Assembly (NCBI GenBank): GCA_007134165.1
Contig: SLLJ01000182.1
Location: 1-8,463, forward strand
Length of the DNA: 8,463 nucleotides
Direction: 5' to 3'
DNA from: Nitriliruptoraceae bacterium
GTDB lineage: Bacteria; Actinomycetota; Nitriliruptoria; Nitriliruptorales; Nitriliruptoraceae
Part shown: positions 1-6,077 of the stretch, piece by piece
Layout: each line of letters starts with the position of its first letter
Position numbering within the stretch: the first letter of the stretch is position 1
Notes under the pieces: model-generated
Seen by the model: only the letters and a program-made list of their open reading frames with translations
What the model was told of the DNA's origin: nothing
The model's database searches: none
Made by a program: the position numbers and the translations under genes

Positions 1-133
1 CACAACCGGCCTCGTGGGACACGACCATCGGATGTGACACGCAGCCGTCAACACCGTTCGCACGGCACCACGACCGGCACACCACCGGCCGTCAACAGAA
101 GTTGAAACATCAGGAACGGTGAGGCAACCGACC
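1..133. other. Non-coding stretch downstream of mpg, at window edge
   Basis: No convincing coding frame crosses this stretch. It is slightly richer in A and T than the flanking genes. It contains a 10-bp direct repeat (GCCGTCAACA at 44–53 and 88–97), a small hairpin (TCAAC-AGAA-GTTGA, 92–105) and, on the minus strand, a weak promoter-like pair described separately. In many actinobacteria mpg is followed by tyrS, so the next gene leftward might be tyrS, but nothing inside the window shows that. Confidence 0.5.
24..51 (-). promoter_or_regulatory. Weak candidate promoter reading out of the window
   Basis: On the minus strand a TTGACG hexamer (complement of 46–51, a good −35 match) is followed after 16 nt by GATGGT (complement of 24–29, 3 of 6 matches to TATAAT). 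It would drive a gene leaving the window at position 1. The same TTGACGGC word also occurs at the second copy of the direct repeat (88–97), with no recognisable −10 behind it. The call rests on hexamer matching only. Confidence 0.2.
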
Positions 134-137
134 TCAC
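119..137 (-). terminator. Small hairpin at the mpg stop codon
   Basis: GTGAGG (119–124) and CCTCAC (132–137) form a perfect 6-bp stem with a 7-nt loop, and the right arm overlaps the mpg stop codon (134–136). On the minus strand the stem is followed by CGTTCCTGATGTTTC, which is only mildly T-rich. It could be a weak intrinsic terminator of the argH–polX–mpg unit, but the missing U-tract and short stem keep confidence low. Confidence 0.25.
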
Positions 138-766
138 GGCTCGTCCGGTCCGGCCCCTGGATGCCTGCGGTAGGGGCTGGCCTCGGCGACCGCCAGGTGG
201 AAGCGCCAGAGCCGATCAGCGGCCCGTCGCACCCCAACGCGGGGGGTGCACACCACCTCGGCGTCGTGCACGACACCGTCGTCACCGAGCCACAGGCCAG
301 CACCGGCGCGGGTCAGGTCCGACGCGTCGTGGCGGGGACCGTCCACGTCCAGCCCAGCCGTCAACCGGCCGGGACCGCGCAGAAGGTCCGCGGTGCGCGC
401 GCCGGCCGGACGCCGTGAGCGCACCACCGCCTCGCCGTACAGCACCCGTGCCGCGCGCAGCAGCACGGCCGCACCCTGGCCCTCGGGCTCCACCGCTACG
501 TTCAGGCACCAGTGCATCCCGTAAATGCGGTAGACGTAGGCCGTCCCCGGGGACCGGAACATCGAGTCGTTGGCGGCGGTCCGGCCTCGGGCGGAGTGAC
601 TGGCCGGATCGGTCTGCCGGTAGGCCTCGGTCTCCACGATCCGCGCCACGATGGTCTCCGAGGTGGCTTCACGCACCACCAGTGCACCCAGCAGGTGCCG
701 CGCGGCCCGCGGAGCCTCCTCGGCGAGCAGGCCGGGGTCCAGTACGTCGACCTCGGCGAGGGTCAT
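134..766 (-). CDS. mpg: DNA-3-methyladenine glycosylase, AAG/MPG family
   Basis: A monofunctional DNA glycosylase of the AAG family that would excise alkylated and deaminated purines (3-methyladenine, hypoxanthine and similar) and leave abasic sites for base-excision repair in the cytoplasm. The 210-residue length is normal for bacterial members. Family hallmarks by comparison with human AAG: VETEAY at 44–49, with E47 matching catalytic Glu125 and Y49 matching Tyr127; H57 matching His136; RIYGM at 80–84, with Y82 matching the intercalating Tyr162; N89 matching Asn169; and R104 matching Arg182. A GPGRLT motif follows at 131–136. The ATG start (764–766) overlaps the polX TGA in an ATGA junction, with an AGGTG sequence about 8 nt upstream, so translation is probably coupled to polX. 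It is the last gene of the minus-strand unit, and all catalytic residues are intact. Family assignment is secure; the exact lesion range is inferred. Confidence 0.95.
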   Translation of the reverse strand: MTLAEVDVLDPGLLAEEAPRAARHLLGALVVREATSETIVARIVETEAYRQTDPASHSARGRTAANDSMFRSPGTAYVYRIYGMHWCLNVAVEPEGQGAAVLLRAARVLYGEAVVRSRRPAGARTADLLRGPGRLTAGLDVDGPRHDASDLTRAGAGLWLGDDGVVHDAEVVCTPRVGVRRAADRLWRFHLAVAEASPYRRHPGAGPDEP

Positions 767-2505
767 GCCGTGCGCACCTGCTCGACCCAGGCCAGGAACT
801 GCGAGGTCGGCCAGCTGTTGGCCACCCCGGACACCGGCAGCCCGGCACGGCGGGCCTGCGCAACCCCGAAGCGCGCACGGTCGAGATCCGCGGCCGCATG
901 GGCGTCGGTGGAGATCACGAACCGCACGCCGCGACGGTGGCCTTCGCGGATCACACCGACCGGCGCGTCCAGCCGCTGCAGGCTGGCGTTGATCTCGATC
1001 GCGGTCCCCGTCTCGACCGCCGCATCCAGCACGGCATCAAGGTCCAGTTCGATCCCCGGGCGGCGCCCGACCAGCCGCCCCGTGAGATGACCGATCGCGG
1101 TCACCGACGGCTCACGCATCGCGGCCACGATCCGGTCGGTCTGCTCGCGCACCCCCCGCCCGAAGTGTGAGTGCACGCTGGCGACCAACCAGTCGAAGCC
1201 GGCGAGGAACTCGGGGTCGTAGTCCAAGTCACCATCCAGCCCGATGTTGAGTTCCGCGCCGTGCAGCAACCGGATGTCGCCGCGGCGCTGCTCGAGCTTA
1301 CGCAGCTCGCGGCGCTGTTCGAGCATGTCCTGACGTGACACGCCGTTGATCCGCAGGTCCTCGGCGTGGTCGGTGATCGCGAGGTACTCGAGCCCGCGGT
1401 CGTACGCAGCCTCGACGAGCACTTCGAGCGAGTCACGCCCGTCCCCGGAGCGGTCGGTGTGGTCGTGCAGGTCGCCGCGTAGGTCGGCGACCTCCGGCAG
1501 CCGCGGCAGTTCGTGCGCGTCAGCTGCCTCGAGCTCGCCGTCGTCCTCGCGCAGCTCCGGAGGGATCCAGGGCAGGTCCAGCGCCCCGTACACCTCCTGT
1601 TCGGTGCGTGAGGCGACAACCTGCTCGTCGTGCTGACGCACCAACGCATACTCGTTGAGCGAGAGCTCGCGCTCCAACGCCCGCTGTCGCAGGCGGATGT
1701 TGTGAGCCTTGGAGCCGGTGAAGTACACCAGTGCCGCCCCGAAGCTGTCCGGAGTCACCACGCGCAGATCGAGCTGGACACCGTCGCGGGTCACCACGGA
1801 GGTCTTGGTCGGTCCCGACCCCAGCGTGCGGTCGACCTCGGGTAGGGTCAGCACGGCGTCGTGGACGGGGCCAGGGTCGTCACTGGCGACGAGCACGTCG
1901 ACGTCGCCGATGTCCTCCCGGAACCGACGCACGCTGCCCCCGAGGGCAGCATCGACCACGCCTGGCACCTCGCGGACGGCCGCGAGCAGGCGCTCGGCCA
2001 CCGGCAGTGCGTCGGCCAGCGGCACCCGACGGTCCTTGGAGCCGAGCCCGAGCTGCTCGACCGCCTCCCGCAGCTTCTGTGCACGGCGCTCACCCATCCC
2101 GGGCAGCTCGGCGACGCGGCCCTCGTCGAGCGCGACCACGAGGCCTTCCACCTCCCGTACCCCGAGCTCGGCGTCGAGCAGCGCGACCGTCTTTGGTCCC
2201 AGCCCCGGGACCTTCAGCAGCGCGAGCTGCCCCGGCGGATGCTGCTCGCGCAGCTGCTCGAGCCGCTCGATGCGGCCGGTGTCGAGGTACTCACGGATCC
2301 TCCCCGCGATGCTCGTCCCAATGCCCTTGACGGCCGCGAGCTGCTTCGCGCTGAGGTCCGCGACCTCACCTTCGAGGCCCTGCACCGCCCGGTGCGCATT
2401 CTGGTAGGCGCGCACTCGGAAGCTGTCGGGCCGACCCTCGTCAAGCATCGTGAGCGCAGCCAACTCCTCGAGCAGCCGCGCGACCTCCTCGTTGCTCGTT
2501 CCCAC
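763..2505 (-). CDS. polX: DNA polymerase/3'-5' exonuclease PolX (PolX + PHP)
   Basis: A bacterial family X DNA polymerase fused to a PHP metal-dependent nuclease, expected to fill short gaps and trim or clean 3' ends in base-excision or end repair. The 580 residues match the usual length of about 570–580. Helix-hairpin-helix-like segments lie around 58–77, 96–115 and 131–145. The polymerase palm has GSVRR at 190–194 and GDVDVLV at 200–206, giving Asp201 and Asp203, with the third carboxylate D246 in LDLR. The PHP domain starts near 340: HDH at 347–349, ITDH at 377–380, GAELN at 416–420, SVHSH at 443–447, GH at 472–473 and TDAH at 533–536, so the metal ligands look complete. The GTG start at 2503–2505 gives the typical N-terminus (NEEVARLLEELA). 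The ribosome site is weak (GAGCGGA). It follows argH by 25 nt and overlaps mpg by 4 nt. Confidence 0.95.
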   Translation of the reverse strand: MGTSNEEVARLLEELAALTMLDEGRPDSFRVRAYQNAHRAVQGLEGEVADLSAKQLAAVKGIGTSIAGRIREYLDTGRIERLEQLREQHPPGQLALLKVPGLGPKTVALLDAELGVREVEGLVVALDEGRVAELPGMGERRAQKLREAVEQLGLGSKDRRVPLADALPVAERLLAAVREVPGVVDAALGGSVRRFREDIGDVDVLVASDDPGPVHDAVLTLPEVDRTLGSGPTKTSVVTRDGVQLDLRVVTPDSFGAALVYFTGSKAHNIRLRQRALERELSLNEYALVRQHDEQVVASRTEQEVYGALDLPWIPPELREDDGELEAADAHELPRLPEVADLRGDLHDHTDRSGDGRDSLEVLVEAAYDRGLEYLAITDHAEDLRINGVSRQDMLEQRRELRKLEQRRGDIRLLHGAELNIGLDGDLDYDPEFLAGFDWLVASVHSHFGRGVREQTDRIVAAMREPSVTAIGHLTGRLVGRRPGIELDLDAVLDAAVETGTAIEINASLQRLDAPVGVIREGHRRGVRFVISTDAHAAADLDRARFGVAQARRAGLPVSGVANSWPTSQFLAWVEQVRTA

Positions 2506-2530
2506 GGGCCGTATCCGCTCGTCGGTGCCC

Positions 2531-3997
2531 TCAGGCTACTGGGCTGTTGTCAACCCCTGACGGCGGCCGGTGGCCGGCGTTGGTCGCCGCGACGCGCCGG
2601 GCCCGCGCCAGCTGCGCACGCACCGCCGCGGTCGCGGTGCCGTTGACCCCGTCGCGGCGATCGATCGCCTCCTGCGCGTCGAATCGTCGTGCCACCTCGG
2701 CGTCAAGGGACGGATGCAGCGCAGCGAGCTGCTCGGGATCCAGCCCGTCGAGATCGACTCCCAGCTGCTCCGCATACCGCACGACCTGGCCGACCAGCTC
2801 GTGGGCCTCGCGGAAGGGCAGCCCGCGCACGACCAGTTCCTCGGCGAGGTCGGTGGCCAGGGCGTAGTCCCCGACTGCTGCGGCCCGGAGCCGATCTCGG
2901 TCGAACTCGAGGCTTGCAACCGTCCCGGTGATCGCGGGCAGAACCACCTGCAGCGTGCGCACGGCGTCGAACACCGGCTCCTTGTCCTCCTGCAGGTCGC
3001 GGTCGTAGGCCAGCGGCAGCGCCTTGACGGTGGTCAGCAGGGCGACCAAGTCACCGATGACACGACCGGCCTTGCCTCGGACCAGCTCGGCGGTGTCGGG
3101 GTTGCGCTTCTGGGGCATGATCGAGGAGCCCGTGGAGAACGCGTCACCGACCCGTGCGACGCCGAACTCCGCGGTGGCCCACAGCACGATCTCCTCCCCG
3201 AGCCGCGACAGCGTCACGGCCAAGATCGCACAGGCCGACAGCACCTCCAGGGCGAAGTCGCGGGAGGCCACGGCATCGATGGAGTTCTCGCAGACCCGGG
3301 CGAAGCCGAGCTCACGGGCGTAGCGCTCGGGATCGAGGCCGAGGGTCTGGCCGGCCAGCGCCCCCGACCCGAGCGTCGAGGAATCGAGCCTCGACCGAGC
3401 ATCCCGCAGCCTGCCGGCGTCCCGCTCCAGCATCCAGACATAGGCCAGCAGATGGTGGGAGAGCAGCACCGGCTGCCCACGCTGGAGGTGGGTGTAGCCC
3501 GGGGCGTGCCAGTCGAGGTGCGTCTCGGCCTGGGTCACGAACGCCGACTGCAGCGCGCCTACGCGCACCACCAGATCGTCGCAGGCCTCGCGGCACCACA
3601 GCCGCAGGTCGCTGGCGATCTGGTCGTTGCGGGAACGACCTGCCCGCAGCTTGCCACCGAGTGCCCCGAGCTGCTCCACCAACCAGCGCTCGATCGCCCC
3701 GTGCACGTCCTCGTCGGTCGGCGACCACGGGAAGGTATCCGCGGCGAACAACTCGGCGACCCGGTCGATGGCCGCAAGCAGCGTGGCGAGCTCCGCATCG
3801 TCGAGCACCCCGATACGGGTCAGCTCACGGGCATGGGCACGTGACCCGTCGAGATCCTGGCGCCAGAGGTACCGATCGACGTGCGTGGACACCCCCAGGG
3901 CCCAGGCCGCCTCATCGGGACCGGCCGTGAAGCGCCCACCCCAGAGCCGACCCCCGTCGAGGGCCGGCTGGGTCTCGTCCTGCGGCGGTCGACGCAC
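2531..3997 (-). CDS. argH: Argininosuccinate lyase
   Basis: Catalyses the last step of arginine biosynthesis, splitting argininosuccinate into arginine and fumarate; a cytoplasmic homotetramer of the fumarase/aspartase superfamily. With the start chosen here (488 residues) the family landmarks are LWGGRF at 18–23, AGRSRNDQ at 119–126, PGYTHLQRGQP at 166–176 (H170 is the conserved His) and the signature loop GSSIMPQKRNPD at 290–301, which carries the catalytic serine. All are intact. The N-terminus is uncertain. GTG at 3995–3997 is the last usable start before LWGGRF; its purine-rich GGGGGAG sits only 2 nt away. GTG at 4007–4009 or 4025–4027 are alternatives. A TTG at 4142–4144 would extend into the divergent gene and add an Arg/Cys-rich, unfamily-like leader, so I rejected it. 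No argG lies next to it. This is the first gene of the argH–polX–mpg unit. Confidence 0.95.
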   Translation of the reverse strand: MRRPPQDETQPALDGGRLWGGRFTAGPDEAAWALGVSTHVDRYLWRQDLDGSRAHARELTRIGVLDDAELATLLAAIDRVAELFAADTFPWSPTDEDVHGAIERWLVEQLGALGGKLRAGRSRNDQIASDLRLWCREACDDLVVRVGALQSAFVTQAETHLDWHAPGYTHLQRGQPVLLSHHLLAYVWMLERDAGRLRDARSRLDSSTLGSGALAGQTLGLDPERYARELGFARVCENSIDAVASRDFALEVLSACAILAVTLSRLGEEIVLWATAEFGVARVGDAFSTGSSIMPQKRNPDTAELVRGKAGRVIGDLVALLTTVKALPLAYDRDLQEDKEPVFDAVRTLQVVLPAITGTVASLEFDRDRLRAAAVGDYALATDLAEELVVRGLPFREAHELVGQVVRYAEQLGVDLDGLDPEQLAALHPSLDAEVARRFDAQEAIDRRDGVNGTATAAVRAQLARARRVAATNAGHRPPSGVDNSPVA

Positions 3998-4116
3998 TTC
4001 TCCCCCCACGGATCGCGGTCCCGCCACGGTAGCCGCGAGCCGACCCGGGTCCGTGCAGCATCGGAACGCAGGCCCGGTGCGCCTACAGTCACCTCGTACG
4101 AACGGAGTTCGGCAGC
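3998..4116. promoter_or_regulatory. Divergent intergenic region between argH and the EEP membrane gene
   Basis: About 119 nt separate two divergent starts and must hold both promoters. For the plus-strand gene, TACAGT (4084–4089) is a fair −10, preceded at 17 nt by the weak −35 TCGGAA (4061–4066). An alternative reading is an ECF-sigma-like GGAAC at 4063–4067. An 8-bp palindrome, TCGTACGA (4094–4101), lies just after the −10, where a repressor could bind. I could not identify a convincing promoter for argH or a recognisable ArgR (ARG-box) operator. Confidence 0.4.
4104..4107 (+). promoter_or_regulatory. Ribosome binding site deciding the 4117 GTG start
   Basis: GGAG lies 9 nt upstream of GTG at 4117–4119. 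It is the only good Shine-Dalgarno match nearby and supports this start for the membrane-EEP gene over later in-frame GTG codons. Confidence 0.6.
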
Positions 4117-6048
4117 GTGGTCGAGTCCGACCGGTATCAGGCAAGGGCGCTGCCGGCGGCAGCGCTGCTCACCTACGTAGCCGTCGAGGTGCTGCGGGTG
4201 TGGCTGCCCGCCATCTGGATCCTGCCCGGCGGCCGGGACGCCCCGCTGTGGGTGCCCACGGGCCTGGCACTGCTGGTCCTGATCGCACCCGCGATCGTGC
4301 TGCTGCCGCTGTGGCGGGGCTGGTCGCGCACGGCCTGGAGCGTGGCGCTACTGCTGACCGTCCTGGGACGCCTGGCCCTGGCCTGGCCGCTGGACGGGAC
4401 CCTACGACTGGTGATCGCGAGCGCGACCCTGGCCGGCGCTATCGGTGGGCTCGCGGTCCTGGCCGGCGGGAGGCTGCCTTCGGTGGGTCTCCTCGGGGTG
4501 CTGCTGGGCCTCACCGCCAACGTGATCGTCCACCTCGGGTTGCGCACCCACGACGTGCTGTGGCGCAGCGACCCCGTCGCCCTGCTGCTGACCGGCACCG
4601 TGGTGCTGGCCACGCTCGCCGGCGGCCTGCGACTGCGCCGGGAGATCCGCGGATCGGGCCCCGACCCCGCAGGTGCGGCCTGGCCGTGGCTGCTGACGGC
4701 ACCGGCGCTGCTGCTGGTGGGCGTGCTCAGCGGCGTCCCGGGCCGCACGGCCGTCGCCGTCGGCTGGAGCGTCGCGCTCACCGCCGGCGTGCTCGGGTCC
4801 GCCCATGTGTTGGGCGCGCTTCTCGCTGTGGCCGCTCCCCGGCTCGGCCGAGGGCGCCTCGGTGCGCTCGGCGGGGTGCTGGTCATCGTCGGAACCGCCG
4901 GGGCACTGCGCCCCGAGGGGCCGGCGGCCGTGGCCGCCCAGGCGCTGCTCGCGGTCGGGGTCGGGGCCGTCATCGGGGCGGCCGCGGCGACCGTGCTGAC
5001 TGGAGCCCCACCGGACACCTTGCCCGCGTCGCTGCGACGGGCAGCGGCATGCGTCGGCGCCTGGACACTGCTCGGTCTGGCCTTGATCCTCTACTACGGC
5101 GCTTACCAGGTGGCTCTGCCCCTGCCCAACCGGACGCTGCTGCTGGTGGCCGCGCTGGGTCTGGGGCTGGCGGGAGCGCAGGTCTGGCGGGCACAGCGGC
5201 TGCGCACCGGCACGATCGCTGCGGCCGACGGCCGGCGGCTTAGCCTGGGGACCGCGGGCACAATCGCGGGGCTCGGAGTCGTCGCCGCACTCGCCGCTGC
5301 GGCCGGGCCCGCGGTGCCGTCACCGGCCCCGGACACCGAGCAGAGCGTCACCGTCGCTCTGCTCAACCTGCGTCTGGGCTTCGACCCCTCGGGGCGCTTT
5401 GCGCTCCGCGAGGTCCTCGAGGTGCTCGACGAAGCCGACCCGGACGTGGTCGTGCTCAACGAGATCAACCGTGGCTGGCTGCTCACCGGCGGCCACGACC
5501 TGGTGCGGTTGCTCGGCGACGAACTGGGGCTCACCACCGTCTTCGCCCCCGCGGCCGACGAGCTCATGGGCAACGCGGTGCTGACCCGCTACCCGATCGA
5601 GGAGGCGAGCATCGAGCGCCTGCCCCGGGGCAACGCCACCATGGCCCGCAGCCAGGCGGCGCTGCTGCTGCGTTGGACCGACGACCAGCAGCTGGGCGTG
5701 ATCGCCACGCACCTGAGCCTACCGGGCGGCCCCGACGACGGAACCCAGATCGCCCAGGCCCGGGCCGTGGCGGCGATGGTCGCCCGGCTGCGCGACCGGC
5801 ACGTACCCGTGGTGGTCGCCGGAACGCTCAACGCCACCCGTGAGTCGGCAGAGGTCGAGACCTTCGCCCCGCTGCTGCGACCCGCACTGCCCGAAGGCTC
5901 CGCGACCTACCCCTCGGACGATCCCGAGCTGCTCATCGACCATGTGCTGATCTCCGACGACCTTCACGTCGCCGAAGTGTCGGTGCCCTTCGTGCACGTC
6001 TCCGAACACCTGCCGATCGTGGTGGTTCTCGAGCACCGGCCGGACTGA
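4117..6048 (+). CDS. Polytopic membrane protein with C-terminal EEP-fold domain, altered active site
   Basis: A 643-residue fusion. Residues 1–400 hold about 13 hydrophobic segments (roughly 11–31, 43–66, 72–91, 98–117, 121–141, 152–171, 187–206, 209–240, 247–266, 269–295, 310–330, 338–356 and 375–400). Arg-rich loops at 67–71, 172–178, 241–247, 307–308 and 358–363 fit the positive-inside rule and place the C-terminus outside the cell. Residues 410–643 match the endonuclease/exonuclease/phosphatase fold: N417, LNEINRGW at 447–454 (metal-binding E449), GNAVLTRYP at 485–493, THL at 531–533, IDHV at 607–610 and SEHLP at 629–633. The usual GDxN motif reads GTLN (T570, N572), and the usual SDH reads SEH (E630, H631). 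Other bacterial membrane-EEP fusions suggest an envelope hydrolase, possibly acting on lipid or a phosphodiester, but substrate and activity are unknown. It is monocistronic and divergent from argH. Confidence 0.85.
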   Translation: MVESDRYQARALPAAALLTYVAVEVLRVWLPAIWILPGGRDAPLWVPTGLALLVLIAPAIVLLPLWRGWSRTAWSVALLLTVLGRLALAWPLDGTLRLVIASATLAGAIGGLAVLAGGRLPSVGLLGVLLGLTANVIVHLGLRTHDVLWRSDPVALLLTGTVVLATLAGGLRLRREIRGSGPDPAGAAWPWLLTAPALLLVGVLSGVPGRTAVAVGWSVALTAGVLGSAHVLGALLAVAAPRLGRGRLGALGGVLVIVGTAGALRPEGPAAVAAQALLAVGVGAVIGAAAATVLTGAPPDTLPASLRRAAACVGAWTLLGLALILYYGAYQVALPLPNRTLLLVAALGLGLAGAQVWRAQRLRTGTIAAADGRRLSLGTAGTIAGLGVVAALAAAAGPAVPSPAPDTEQSVTVALLNLRLGFDPSGRFALREVLEVLDEADPDVVVLNEINRGWLLTGGHDLVRLLGDELGLTTVFAPAADELMGNAVLTRYPIEEASIERLPRGNATMARSQAALLLRWTDDQQLGVIATHLSLPGGPDDGTQIAQARAVAAMVARLRDRHVPVVVAGTLNATRESAEVETFAPLLRPALPEGSATYPSDDPELLIDHVLISDDLHVAEVSVPFVHVSEHLPIVVVLEHRPD

Positions 6049-6077
6049 CGGCCAGCTCAGCCCCCGGTGGTGTGCTC
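6031..6077. terminator. Imperfect inverted repeat across convergent gene ends
   Basis: CACCGG (6034–6039) pairs with CCGGTG (6064–6069). Outside it, GAG at 6031–6033 can pair with CTC at 6075–6077 through a bulge, and inside it CTGA (6045–6048) pairs with TCAG (6057–6060). The two convergent stop codons sit in the inner stem and only 8 nt lie between them. It could act as a bidirectional terminator, but there is no U-tract on either strand and both arms are coding, so it may be chance in GC-rich DNA. Confidence 0.2.

Noticed and set aside
415..1170. 251-residue plus-strand frame antisense to mpg and polX
   Set aside because: It is Pro/Arg-rich shadow sequence opposite two well-supported genes.
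2570..3844. 424-residue plus-strand open frame antisense to argH
   Set aside because: argH carries intact family signatures on the opposite strand. This frame has no recognisable motif, and its openness follows from third-position G/C bias.
4049..4067. Partial inverted repeat GTCCG…CGGAAC in the divergent region
   Set aside because: Only about five base pairs with a mismatch, which is expected by chance in GC-rich sequence.
3998..4144. Extended argH N-terminus starting at TTG 4142–4144
   Set aside because: The added 49 residues are Arg/Cys/Pro-rich, unlike ArgH, and overlap the divergent gene and its ribosome site.
3627..5243. 538-residue plus-strand open frame crossing argH antisense and the membrane-EEP gene
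   Set aside because: It spans the antisense of a conserved argH, an intergenic region and another frame of a clear membrane gene. Its Arg/Ala/Gly-rich low-complexity translation is typical of GC-rich shadow frames.
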